From assembly GCA_032209605.1 (NCBI GenBank), contig JASFXZ010000028.1, positions 7,264,941-7,328,940 of the forward strand: DNA of 64,000 nt. The letters are read 5' to 3'. The stretch comes from Mactromeris polynyma. Its lineage: Eukaryota > Mollusca > Bivalvia > Venerida > Mactridae. This document shows, one piece after another, positions 51,601-56,442 of the stretch; position 1 is the first letter of the stretch; every line of letters begins with the position of its first letter. Below the pieces are notes generated by a model. The model was not told the DNA's origin. It saw only the letters and a program-made list of their open reading frames with translations, and did not search any database. The translations under genes and the position numbers were made by a program.

Positions 51601-52849
51601 CGTTCCCTGTAACAACTAAATCTCCCTTCCAGAATGAAACCGAATTGTTTGTACAGAACATTGCTCTGCAACTATAAGTTTACCCACTTTCCTCGGTACA
51701 AGCGAACTTGTCTAGGAAATCTGAAATAATTAAGCTAACGGCGTAGTTACCGACATTAACTATAATTCAAAACAGATGCACTTAGACAATTCAGTGATAA
51801 TGGGTGAATAATTCCGCCATTAAAACACCATTAGTGTCCCTGCAAGACTGGACACAGACACAGTCGAATTAACTGATCTAAATTTGTCGCTGTCATTTAC
51901 TGATACATTTCCTAGAAAACTGGAAATGTATCAGTAAATGACAGCGACAAATTTAACAATTGACATGTACATCAATTAATGCACTATGACGTCTGTTGTT
52001 TGGCTTAACTTAGCACTTCGAAGACTTTCTACAAACAATATTGAATCTAAACATCTCAATGAATGTATATCTATAGAGCTATATCTATTAAATGACACTT
52101 TTATGCGAAACATATCACTCATGCGCCAAACCTATGGAACATTTGTTTAAACTGACATCGTTTGTGAAACGAGCTATTACCACGTGCGTGAATCCAGCAT
52201 TTGACTTCAGGGGAACCAGCTCCTGGTAAAGGAATCGGATCTACCTTTGGGTCCCTAGAGGTTTGCCATACACTGCGTTTTCTTGTAATGTAATATAATG
52301 TATGTTAATTTTGGATTAAAACAGTGGGATGGGCTTGAACTTGGGACCCCGTTTTGCTCTAGGATTAGATATGAATACCTTTAATTTGATACGGACAACT
52401 ATTAGGGGGTCCGGATCCCCCTGGTCAACCACTCTGGATCTGCACATATACCACTTATATAGTCGCTCTATATGATCGCTTCATAGTATCCTAACCAGTA
52501 TTGTGAATAACACAGATTTTGAAATACAAAATGTGTATTTTGTAGTGAACGTTTGCCATTTGTTTTCAGACATACGTACACACCTGTTATATTTATACGA
52601 TAATGTTCTTTTGTAATATCGTCAGTTGAAATACTGATTTTACTAAGCCTACTATGGTACATTGTATTAGCAAAAATAACCTGATTTCCAGTGAGACCAT
52701 AAAGTCTTTCCTTCATGATAGGATCCTTTGTGTTCCACAACGATAAAGCTAGACATAGACGGCATTGTCTGTCTGTGATGCCCATCAAGCCATCCTCTCC
52801 CCATCGATACGTCCTTGACCTTGCCTGGTCATGGGTGAAATGGTTCCAG
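27592..52849 (-). CDS. GH63-like (MGH1-like) glycoside hydrolase, 19 exons, 5' partial
   Basis: Nineteen exons join into one frame of 896 codons plus stop; every junction has AG/GT borders and compatible phase. Residues are numbered from the first complete visible codon. Motifs in order: RWGEDGL (16-21), [15 protein letters not shown] (437-443, D439), [11 protein letters not shown] (482-492), [21 protein letters not shown] (763-773), [12 protein letters not shown] (853-864, E855) and [14 protein letters not shown] and the late E-Y...G-G stretch are hallmarks of GH63/clan GH-G (alpha/alpha)6 barrels. By analogy E855 is a good candidate for the catalytic base, and D439 or D482/D483 for the acid; I cannot choose without alignment. 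The family includes, from memory, yeast YMR196W and bacterial 'glucosidases'; the natural substrate is unknown. No signal peptide can be judged because the N-terminus (probably some 40-50 residues) is outside the visible exons. Stop is TGA at 27592-27594. Confidence 0.93.
27700..27765 (-). repeat. GGCGTTCCCTGT-family fragment
   Basis: Reverse-orientation ACAGGGAACGCCACATA and CCTCCCCACACAGA, immediately inside the last intron, about 20 nt upstream of the acceptor of exon 19. Confidence 0.7.
27885..28225. repeat. bivalve-type dispersed repeat, two tandem units
   Basis: Two diverged units of about 150-190 bp both end AAAGATCGGATGAAAACTCT and TTGACTTAGAGAGCGGACAA. The accompanying text (CGATGTGGCTGGTTTTCGAA, AACTTGGCCGAGAT) is, from memory, an abundant repeat of bivalve genomes. 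A short very GC-rich stretch (28223-28270) follows. Confidence 0.75.
28487..28605. mobile_element. half of the palindromic TGACGTCA TIR element
   Basis: Matches the left arm of the element at 17789-18011 (TTCTGTAAGTGACGTCAATT, AGAAAACGCAA) and part of its centre; the other arm is missing. Confidence 0.6.
28608..28750 (+). repeat. ~35-bp tandem repeat, four units
   Basis: Four diverged units with TATAGGTT(A/G)TATGAATTGTC followed by AATC(A/C)ACAA. Confidence 0.75.
28820..28916 (-). CDS. hydrolase visible exon 18
   Basis: 97 nt, phase 1 in, phase 2 out; acceptor GTTGAAG, donor GTAGGTGG. It encodes [15 protein letters not shown] and [16 protein letters not shown] (residues 837-867). E855 in [12 protein letters not shown] matches the position of the catalytic base in GH63 relatives (inference from motif position). 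Confidence 0.95.
29151..29368 (+). repeat. 18-bp minisatellite, 12 units, intronic
   Basis: Near-perfect copies of ATGTTTAATACTGGATAC between exons 18 and 17. The period is a multiple of three and stop-free in several frames, which explains the repetitive open frames on both strands. Confidence 0.97.
29740..29919 (-). CDS. hydrolase visible exon 17
   Basis: 180 nt, phase 1 in and out; acceptor CTTTCAG, donor GTTTGT. The split ATG and [19 protein letters not shown] continue the WRGPIW.P.NYL.IE motif; then [20 protein letters not shown] and a helix ending [15 protein letters not shown] (to residue 835). Confidence 0.95.
29948..30126. mobile_element. pogo/Tigger-like MITE, GGTGGTCTTA family, simple copy
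   Basis: Left CAGTTAAAACTTCGATAATA, right revcomp CACTAAAACCTC; 179 bp, unexpanded. It starts about 28 nt upstream of the exon 17 acceptor. Confidence 0.8.
30428..30545 (+). mobile_element. pogo/Tigger-like MITE fragment (CGGACCTCGTTT family)
   Basis: Contains CGGACTCCATTTATTTGACA and GGTATCATCCGACATAAAT, like the copies at 22239 and 22596, but lacks a clear right terminus. Confidence 0.55.
30856..31125 (+). repeat. dispersed repeat (TTGCATATCAGT family), copy 1 of 3
   Basis: Shares TTTTGCTATTTGCATATCAG, TTAACCACCAAGGCAATTTC and TTGCGCCGACCATC with 42005-42295 (opposite orientation) and 58430-58705. Confidence 0.8.
31223..31352 (-). CDS. hydrolase visible exon 16
   Basis: Phase 0 in, phase 1 out; acceptor TTAACAG, donor GTATGT. 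It encodes [20 protein letters not shown], then [18 protein letters not shown] and PIWLP (residues 733-775). [20 protein letters not shown] is the most diagnostic motif of the family. Confidence 0.95.
31418..31505 (+). repeat. dispersed repeat, copy 2 of 2
   Basis: See 14645-14735; shared text AGCACTATACAATTACAATG and GATTTTCAAAGAGCATCACA. Confidence 0.6.
31786..31980. mobile_element. pogo/Tigger-like MITE, AAAGACCACC family
   Basis: Left CAGTCAAACCTGTCTGTAAA, right revcomp CAGTCAAACCTGTGTTAAAG, TA flanks, 195 bp. Orientation is inverted relative to the copies at 33883 and 62771. Confidence 0.85.
32368..32511 (-). CDS. hydrolase visible exon 15
   Basis: 144 nt, phase 0 both sides; acceptor AATTTTAG, donor GTAGGTG. 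It encodes residues 685-732, with [20 protein letters not shown] and IRSLSK; the family has L.R(V/I)L..(M/L)[13 protein letters not shown](L/M)S. It was found by reading the minus strand between exons 14 and 16. Confidence 0.93.
32690..33065. mobile_element. TIR element rich in GTTAACTAG, copy 1
   Basis: Begins near GGCATATTTCTGCCAC and is built of words such as TTAACTAGATA and GTTAAGTAGTTAAC. It matches 43012-43331; termini are more decayed here. Confidence 0.6.
33628..33830 (-). CDS. hydrolase visible exon 14
   Basis: Phase 1 in, phase 0 out; acceptor ACTACAG, donor GTTTGT. It encodes [25 protein letters not shown] and a charged tail [18 protein letters not shown] (to residue 684). LWDxxDGFYYD and (R/K)S(L/M)VGL(I/V)PL are conserved in the family. 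Confidence 0.94.
33883..34071. mobile_element. pogo/Tigger-like MITE, AAAGACCACC family
   Basis: Left CAGTCAAACCTGTGTTAAAG, right revcomp CAGTCAAACCTGTCTGTAAA, TA flanks, 189 bp. It lies about 50 nt upstream of the exon 14 acceptor and is almost identical to the copy at 62771. Confidence 0.85.
35038..35357 (+). mobile_element. retroposed sequence with poly(A) tail and target-site duplication
   Basis: AATAAA at about 35320 is followed by CCTA and a run of about 24 A. The 11-mer AGATATACATG occurs just before the segment (35027-35037) and again after the tail (35358-35368). Signal, tail and duplication together indicate L1-type retroposition of an RNA 3' end. The body (about 290 bp) is AT-rich and not recognised. 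Confidence 0.8.
35410..35566 (-). CDS. hydrolase visible exon 13
   Basis: Phase 0 in, phase 1 out; acceptor GTTTCAG, donor GTAAGTG. It encodes [19 protein letters not shown] and [19 protein letters not shown] (residues 565-616). With exon 12's final Gln this gives QADATAWM, matching the family's Q(S/A)D(G/A)TAWM. Confidence 0.95.
35838..36000 (-). mobile_element. tRNA-derived SINE-like sequence
   Basis: On the minus strand GACACGGGTTCGAATCCCGG (B box and T arm) is followed by TAGCGCCA; the 5' half is diverged and no closed cloverleaf can be formed. It lies within the intron between exons 13 and 12 side. Confidence 0.5.
36335..36440 (+). repeat. dispersed repeat (AATAGCCGAGGTGATCC family), short copy
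   Basis: Shares GAGACTACAAACATTCGCTT, GCAGCCATGTTGGAACTAC and ATAGCCGAGGTGATCC with 49815-50150 and 55085-55325. Confidence 0.75.
36520..36640 (-). CDS. hydrolase visible exon 12
   Basis: Phase 2 in, phase 0 out; acceptor TATACAG, donor GTATTA. It encodes [19 protein letters not shown] and [17 protein letters not shown] (residues 524-564), very close to the family consensus ([23 protein letters not shown]). Confidence 0.95.
36690..36955 (+). repeat. AT-rich tandem repeat, ~44-bp unit
   Basis: About six units composed of TTTAATTTATATTTGTTATA and TCTTTGTTGTATATTTGTTG, in the intron between exons 12 and 11. Confidence 0.85.
36953..37060. mobile_element. palindromic MITE, copy 1
   Basis: Arms GATTGTCACGAGTTCTCT and revcomp-matching GAAAACTCACGACAATC flank a short AT core. 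A longer copy is at 47504-47637. Confidence 0.65.
37089..38283 (+). repeat. 22-bp minisatellite, ~54 units, intronic
   Basis: Units of the type CAGATCCCAGACTCTATCCT + CA, with CATATC and AGCAGATC variants in partly regular alternation. It lacks stops in the plus frame for 328 codons because the unit is stop-free; this is not a gene. It ends about 28 nt from the exon 11 donor. Confidence 0.97.
38312..38463 (-). CDS. hydrolase visible exon 11
   Basis: Phase 0 in, phase 2 out; acceptor ATTTCAG, donor GTAAGTC. It encodes [19 protein letters not shown] and later [11 protein letters not shown] with the split Trp of NFTWW. The NPPVHA block is a family hallmark and carries D482/D483. The 22-bp minisatellite ends about 28 nt after the donor. 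Confidence 0.94.
39074..39190 (-). CDS. hydrolase visible exon 10
   Basis: 117 nt, phase 0 both sides; acceptor GTTTTAG, donor GTTTGT. It encodes [17 protein letters not shown] and [15 protein letters not shown] (residues 435-473). SWDLAFH carries D439, a possible active-site acid. Confidence 0.94.
39530..39715 (-). repeat. 31-bp minisatellite made of an exon end plus its splice donor
   Basis: Six units of 31 bp. On the minus strand each unit is TGGGAATATCCCTGG (last five codons of exon 9, WEYPW) followed by GTAAGTTTTGTCTTGT (intron start). Potential GT donors recur every 31 nt at 39700, 39669, 39638, 39607, 39576 and 39545; those at 39700 and 39638 read GTAAGT, the others GTAGCT or GTAGTT. 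Confidence 0.93.
39701..39831 (-). CDS. hydrolase visible exon 9
   Basis: Phase 1 in, phase 0 out; acceptor ATTACAG, donor GTAAGTTTTG. It encodes [16 protein letters not shown], then [20 protein letters not shown] and PDKWEYPW (to residue 434). The last 15 nt of the exon and the first 16 nt of the intron form the unit of a six-copy 31-bp tandem repeat. Confidence 0.94.
39907..40075. mobile_element. pogo/Tigger-like MITE (CGGACCTCGTTT family)
   Basis: Left CAGTCGAACCTCTTTCATCC, right revcomp CAGTCGGACCTTATTTATTT, TA flanks, 169 bp. Confidence 0.75.
40440..40555 (+). repeat. dispersed repeat (GGGTCAAATGGAACCCC), copy 1
   Basis: Shares, in inverted orientation, TGTGGCTTTTTGGAAATTCC and GGGTCAAATGGAAC with 43535-43635. 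Confidence 0.65.
40622..41156. mobile_element. pogo/Tigger-like element, GGTGGTCTTA family, internally expanded
   Basis: Left CAGTAAAACCTCAATAATAC, right end GTGGGTTTTACGG. A unit of about 20 bp (GAGGTGGTCTTATTATT) is amplified about 20 times, so the copy is 535 bp against about 180 bp for simple copies. Located in the intron between exons 9 and 8. Confidence 0.85.
41182..41278 (-). CDS. hydrolase visible exon 8
   Basis: 97 nt, phase 0 in, phase 1 out; acceptor TTGTAG, donor GTATGT. It encodes [19 protein letters not shown] and [13 protein letters not shown] (residues 359-390), where the family has [12 protein letters not shown](F/Y)YxY. The next intron begins with a 535-bp expanded pogo-like element about 25 nt from the donor. 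Confidence 0.93.
42005..42295 (-). repeat. dispersed repeat (TTGCATATCAGT family), copy 2 of 3
   Basis: Reverse-orientation match to 30856-31125, ending about 40 nt from the exon 7 donor. It contains an extra segment with CCGAAATTCAGTACATTTCG relative to copy 1. Confidence 0.8.
42336..42544 (-). CDS. hydrolase visible exon 7
   Basis: Phase 1 in, phase 0 out; acceptor TTCACAG, donor GTAAAT. It encodes [19 protein letters not shown], then [17 protein letters not shown] and a linker ending [12 protein letters not shown] (to residue 358). It covers the end of the N-terminal beta-rich domain and the entry to the catalytic barrel. Confidence 0.94.
43012..43331. mobile_element. TIR element rich in GTTAACTAG, copy 2
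   Basis: Left GTGGCATATTTCTGCCACCA and right revcomp GTGGCATATTGCTGCCACCA; the inside repeats TTAACTAGATA-type words. 320 bp, intronic between exons 7 and 6. Confidence 0.75.
43535..43635 (-). repeat. dispersed repeat (GGGTCAAATGGAACCCC), copy 2
   Basis: Inverted counterpart of 40440-40555. Confidence 0.6.
43795..44060 (+). repeat. dispersed element of the 30-bp-word family, unexpanded
   Basis: Left part like 50690 (GTCTTGACTTGTCCTGCGAT, CCATTAATTCCCCC) and right part CCCGGAGGTCTGTGTGGGGA then GGCGTTCC. The middle carries no array. Confidence 0.7.
44239..44388 (-). CDS. hydrolase visible exon 6
   Basis: Phase 1 in and out; acceptor TTGCAG, donor GTAATT. It encodes residues 239-288: [18 protein letters not shown], then [14 protein letters not shown] and [13 protein letters not shown], a strongly conserved family block. 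An expanded pogo-like element lies 56 nt upstream of the acceptor. Confidence 0.94.
44445..45130. mobile_element. pogo/Tigger-like element, GGTGGTCTTA family, internally expanded
   Basis: Left CAGTAAAACCTCAATGAAAA, right revcomp CAGTAAAACCTCACTTAAAG, TA flanks. The internal unit TTAATATCGAGGTGGAC (about 18 bp) is amplified to about 30 copies; 686 bp in total. Confidence 0.88.
45450..45595 (+). repeat. short-word repeat CTTCCCGATATCAA
   Basis: Several diverged units of 14-18 bp (TTCCCGATATCAAC, TTCCCAAATTCAA) between exons 6 and 5. Confidence 0.7.
45885..46022 (+). repeat. ~31-bp tandem repeat TTTTTAGTTAAAAAATGA
   Basis: Four to five units with TTTTTAGTTAAAAAATGA(G/C) and (T/G)CAAAATTC; it ends about 65 nt from the exon 5 donor. 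Confidence 0.8.
46089..46214 (-). CDS. hydrolase visible exon 5, symmetrical cassette
   Basis: 126 nt, phase 1 on both sides, acceptor ACACAG, donor GTAAAT. It encodes 42 residues rich in Glu, Arg and Asn ([20 protein letters not shown]... to NGHDEG). I do not recognise this stretch in the bacterial or fungal members, where the HPTLG-like block runs almost directly into LFTENETN. Skipping it joins exon 4 to exon 6 in frame, so it may be an insertion or an alternative exon. Confidence 0.85.
46974..47144. mobile_element. pogo/Tigger-like MITE, GGTGGTCTTA family, simple copy
   Basis: Left CAGCAAAACCTCACTTAATG, right revcomp CAGTAAAACCTCAATAATAC, TA flanks, 171 bp; inverted relative to the others. 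Confidence 0.85.
47205..47325 (+). repeat. dispersed repeat of the TGACGTCA family, unexpanded copy
   Basis: Aligned to 25935-26205 at both ends but with a single TAATACAGGTTTTGTC unit. It ends about 23 nt from the exon 4 donor. Confidence 0.75.
47349..47421 (-). CDS. hydrolase visible exon 4
   Basis: Short 73-nt exon, phase 0 in, phase 1 out; acceptor TCTTTCAG, donor GTAAAG. It encodes [15 protein letters not shown]...CEHPTLG (residues 173-197). A dispersed repeat ends about 23 nt downstream of the donor. Confidence 0.9.
47504..47637. mobile_element. palindromic MITE, copy 2
   Basis: Arms CAGGAGATTGTCACGAGTTC... and the inverted ...AACTCGTGACAATCTCCTG, with CCCTTTATCC/GGATAAAGGG continuing the pairing; the right arm's inner part is duplicated. 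It lies in the intron between exons 4 and 3. Confidence 0.8.
47925..49283 (+). repeat. 18-bp minisatellite with 540-bp higher-order repeat
   Basis: About 75 units of GCTAACAGTTGTGACAGT. Variant units (GCTACCATATGTGACAGT, GAAGGTGCC, GATGGTGCC, GTGCCATTAG) recur in the same order at 48061-48245 and 48601-48785, an offset of exactly 540 bp (30 units). Open frames on both strands (396 and 465 codons) are artefacts. Ends about 18 nt beyond the exon 3 donor. Confidence 0.97.
49301..49473 (-). CDS. hydrolase visible exon 3
   Basis: Phase 1 in, phase 0 out; donor GTAAGTATA. It encodes residues 115-172 with [23 protein letters not shown] and [15 protein letters not shown]. The 18-bp minisatellite of the next intron starts about 20 nt beyond the donor. 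Confidence 0.93.
49815..50150 (+). repeat. dispersed repeat (AATAGCCGAGGTGATCC family), long copy
   Basis: Shares ATGCGGTTTTCCTACACTGT, ATATGACATCTGAT and AACATTATCTAAATCT with 55085-55325, and its right part with 36335-36440. It ends some 18 nt before the exon 2 donor side. Confidence 0.8.
50168..50342 (-). CDS. hydrolase visible exon 2
   Basis: Phase 0 in, phase 1 out; acceptor TTTCAG, donor GTTAGT. It encodes residues 57-114, opening [15 protein letters not shown] and continuing with [21 protein letters not shown], both typical of the family's N-terminal domain. Confidence 0.93.
50690..51632 (+). mobile_element. dispersed element carrying an expanded 30-bp array
   Basis: The left flank (ACTTGTTCCGTAATGTATTC, CCATCCATTCGACCC) and right flank (GGGAGGCATTGTCTTATGTA, GGCGTTCCCTGTAACAACT) match the family at 17335 and 43795. 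The middle is a 24-unit array, so the minisatellite was born inside the element. Confidence 0.75.
50792..51521 (+). repeat. 30-bp minisatellite, ~24 units
   Basis: Near-identical units CCCTTGCTCCCCTATTCCCA + TACATGTTCA. The period is divisible by three and stop-free in several frames, so the overlapping 240-280-codon frames on both strands are artefacts. Confidence 0.97.
51879..51955. other. perfect 34-bp inverted repeat with 9-nt loop
   Basis: Left arm 51879-51912 (TAAATTTGTCGCTGTCATTT...) is exactly complementary to right arm 51922-51955; the loop is TAGAAAACT. It lies in the intron between exons 2 and 1. A transcript of either strand would form a 34-bp hairpin of pre-miRNA-like size, but perfect pairing also fits a recent fold-back duplication. 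Confidence 0.9.
52681..52849 (-). CDS. hydrolase visible exon 1
   Basis: Starts after TTTTAG and ends before GTTATT. It begins with the last base of a split codon, so at least one upstream exon is missing. It encodes residues 1-56 ([20 protein letters not shown]...), the conserved N-terminal block [16 protein letters not shown] and the stretch ending YGLTGNQ. An expanded repeat element begins only 42 nt upstream of its acceptor. Confidence 0.92.
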
Positions 52850-52891
52850 CTAAAATAACAGCAATTCAATCATTTAACTTAAAATCAAATA

Positions 52892-54522
52892 CAGTAAAAC
52901 CTCAATAATAAGATCACCCTTTGGACTCTTGAAAAATGGTCTTAATAGTGAGGTGGTCTTAATAATGAGGTGATATTAATAGTGAGGTGGTCTTAATATT
53001 GAGGTGTTCTTAATATTGAGATGGTCTTAATAGTGAGGTGGTCTTAAAAGTGAGGTGTTCTTAATATGGAGGTGTTCTTAATATTGAGGTGGTCTTAATA
53101 TTGAGGTGGTCTTAATATTTAGGTGGTCTTAATAATTAGGTGTTCTAAATATTGAGGTGTTCTTAATATTGAGGCGTTCTTGATATTGAGGTGGTCTTAA
53201 TATTGAGGTGGTCTTAATATTGAGGTGGTCTTAATAATTAGGTGTTCTAAATATTGAGGTGTTCTTAATGGTGAGGTGTTCTTAATATTGAGGTGGTCTT
53301 AATGGTGAGGTGTACTTAATATTGAGATGGTCTTAATAGTGAGGTGGTCTTAATGATGAGATGATCTTAATATTGAGATGACCTTAATGGTGAGGTGGTC
53401 TTAATAGTGAGGTGGTCTTAATAATGAGGTGGTCTTAATAATGAGGTGGTCTTAATAATGAGATGGTCTTAATAGTGAGGTGATCTTAATAATGAGGAGA
53501 TCTTAATAGTGAGGTGGTCTTAATAGTGAGGTGGTCTTAATAGTGAGGTGGTCTTAATAATGAGGTGGTCTTAATAATGAGGTGATCTTAATAATGAGAT
53601 GGTCTTAATAATGAGGTGATCTTAATAATGAGATGGTCTTAATAGTGAGGTGGTCTTAATAGTGAGGTGGTCTTAATAGTGAGGTGGTCTTAATAATGAG
53701 GTGGTCTTAATAATGAGGTGGTCTTAATAATGAGATGGTCTTAATAGTGAGGTGATCTTAATAATGAGGAGATCTTAATAGTGAGGTGGTCTTAATAGTG
53801 AGGTGGTCTTAATAGTGAGGTGGTCTTAATAATGAGGTGGTCTTGATGATGATGTGGTCTTAATATTGAGGTGGTCTTAATAGTGAGGTGGTCTTAATAT
53901 TGAGGTGGTCTTAATATTGAGGTGGTCTTAATATTGAGGTGGTCTTAATATTGAGGTGGTCTTAATATTGAGGTGGTCTTAATAGTGAGGTGGTCTTAAT
54001 AGTGAGGTGGTCTTAATAATGAGATGGTCTTGATGATGATGTGGTCTTAATAGTGAGGTGGTCTTAATATTGAGGTGGTCTTAATATTGAGGTGGTCTTA
54101 ATATTGAGGTGGTCTTAATATTGAGGTGGTCTCAATATTGAGGTGGTCTTAATATTGAGGTGGTCTTAATATTGAGGTGGTCTTAATAGTGAGGTGGTCT
54201 TAATATTGAGGTGGTCTTAATATTGAGGTGGTCTTAATAGTGAGGTGGTCTTAATAGTGAGGTGGTCTTAATATTGAGGTGGTCTTAATATTGAGGTGGT
54301 CTTAATAGTGAGGTGGTCTTAATGATGAGGTGGTCTTAATAGTGATGTGGTATTAATATTGAGGTGGTCTTAATAGTGAGGTGGTATTAATGATGAGGTG
54401 GTCCTAATAGTGAGGTGGGCTTAATATTGAGGTGGAATAAAGATCGGAACAGTGAAAAGGAACATGGTCTTAATTTTGAGGTGGTCTTATTATGTAGGTT
54501 GTCTTAAAGTGAGGGTTTATTG
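52892..54522. mobile_element. pogo/Tigger-like element, GGTGGTCTTA family, hugely expanded (1.6 kb)
   Basis: Left CAGTAAAACCTCAATAATAA, decayed right end near GAGGGTTTATTG. About 85 units of about 18 bp (GAGGTGGTCTTAATA(A/G/T)T) with local higher-order duplications (for example 53400-53580 resembles 53640-53830). It begins 42 nt upstream of the exon 1 acceptor. Confidence 0.9.
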
Positions 54523-54529
54523 TGTTGTG

Positions 54530-55080
54530 TACGTGTTTATCAATCAAGAACAGCTCAATTCGATAGACATAGAGGGTTAGATAAATGAGTAAATGAAGTC
54601 TGGCAATTTAAAATATATATAAGATATGTATAGTGAAAGGATAAAAAAATACCGGGTTATACATGTTGCTGTAGTTCTATAACTGATGGGACTGTAGCTG
54701 TAAAACTCGGTCAAACCTTGTGTAGCACGCATTACTTGTTTACAGCCTGAGTGAAGTTTGACCGGAGCTTGTGTAATTACCTGCTTTAAGAAAAGCAAAA
54801 ATCACGTACACACGCATCGTGAGTTTCGTCTAAATCCAAATTCATACAACGTTGTACTTTGTACCGATATACAGCACAATCTTAATTATAAATAATTTGA
54901 CTACAACAATGCCACACCTCTCCGAAGTTGAACGGGGTCGGGCCTTATTTAATTAGGGTTTAACTGTATTTACGATATTATATGTTATAAATGCTACGTT
55001 GTTCTTGTTCCGAAAACGAAACAACATTTGGTGAGTTTTTATCATTTTTTAAAAATTAATAGTACAGTCACGTTGTCGTA
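54530..55080. other. no recognisable feature
   Basis: I searched this and the rest of the window to 64000 on the minus strand for the missing N-terminal motif (family WGPYLSERQWGTVREDYS-like) and did not find it. Confidence 0.4.
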
Positions 55081-55084
55081 ACAA

Positions 55085-55325
55085 TCAAAGTACCAATCGC
55101 AAAGTCTCGGCTATTTCCGTACAGTACGGAAATATATCCCAATGGTACGTGTATGAATATACCTAATATCTCGGTATGTTATGCGGTTTTCCTACAATGT
55201 TAGATATATGACATCTGATCAGGGAAACACAATTCAACATTATCTAAATCTAAAAGTATTTAAACGTTACTTCCGAAGTCTATTTTTAAAATAATAGCCG
55301 AGGTGATCCGATTGTTAAAGTACCG
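55085..55325 (+). repeat. dispersed repeat (AATAGCCGAGGTGATCC family), copy 3
   Basis: See 49815-50150; shares TGCGGTTTTCCTACAATGTT and AATAGCCGAGGTGATCCGAT. It lacks the middle part with GCAGCCAT. Confidence 0.8.
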
Positions 55326-55329
55326 AATC

Positions 55330-56065
55330 TTCTCATTGATTTGAATATCACCGGTGACACAAAACAACGTAAACAAAGGATCGACACTTGAACAAATACT
55401 TTGCTGTCAAGTTGTGTGAAATGTCGCGTAATCTGATGGCCAGACGTATTGTTTTAAGCTGTTCATTATCTGGAAACGTCAATCACCTGACACAGGAATT
55501 GAAGTATGGTGTTTGATTTGTAGACATTATTAAGGTGACTGATCGGTTGCGAATGTACCGATATTTGAAGCCATCAATGCTATATCAGGGGCGTCCAAGG
55601 ATTTGGACTTTGGGGCGTAACGTTTGCCATTTTGGTTTTGCTCAAGTCTTATAAAACGTCAATGTTTTATTCTTTGTTTATAAACATCACCATTATCATT
55701 AATATAATGCTACAATAAATCAGAATCGCTTATTTGAAGATCTTGTAATAAAAGATATGTGTATATGTTCGTCTTATTAGAAATACCTTCACAACAAATG
55801 AATACCACTCAGAGGGGGACCCACTTGAGGTTTTGGCAAAACAAGGTTTTCCTGATATAATCCTAGATCACGAGGGTCCCTGATTTCAAGGGCCTCACTG
55901 TCTTTGTCCAAAATGTGTATAACATGATATTACATCACCAGAATTGCATTGTAATGCACCATGCTATGGCCTCATTATTGGCAGGAGTAATATTGAATTC
56001 AAGTCGGTTACTTATGCATTTTTGGTTTGAATAAACATACATACACAAGACAAAATGCTAAGTAC
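55330..56065. other. no recognisable feature
   Basis: AT-rich spacer. Confidence 0.4.
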
Positions 56066-56442
56066 TAGTGATGGGCCGATTATCAGCGATAGGCGATTAA
56101 TCGTCACCACTGGCTATAAGGCAACGATCGGCCACGACGTTTTGCCGGTATCGATTAAATCAAAGAATTTGTGCCGTGTACTCTTGGGACAAATCCGCGT
56201 TCTTTATATTTCAGTTAAATTTCATTTTCACTTTCCACTCAAATATCTTAGTCAAACAAGGAAAATCACTCTGCATCACTTCGTTATTTTATTTTCTACT
56301 TAAGCCATGCAATAAGTGCGATTTTATTTACCAGGAGAGCTACTTACTGACTCGATGCGAAATGACACAAAACTCTGATTAATTAGTTGATATGTCTGTC
56401 CGATTAATCGACAAAGAAAATACAGCCAATTGCCCATCACTA
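56066..56442. mobile_element. hAT-like TIR element, ATCGATTA family
   Basis: Left TAGTGATGGGC, right GCCCATCACTA, flanked by CTAAGTAC (56058-56065) and CTAAGTAT (56443-56450), an 8-bp duplication with one mismatch. 377 bp, non-coding, same terminal word as the element at 961-1415. Confidence 0.8.

Noticed and set aside
50704..51619. Four overlapping 240-284-codon frames, some Pro/His- or Gly/Asn-rich
   Set aside because: 30-bp tandem repeat artefact inside an intron.
54577..54798. 73-codon minus-strand frame next to the 1.6-kb array
   Set aside because: No family motif; composition typical of AT-rich non-coding DNA.
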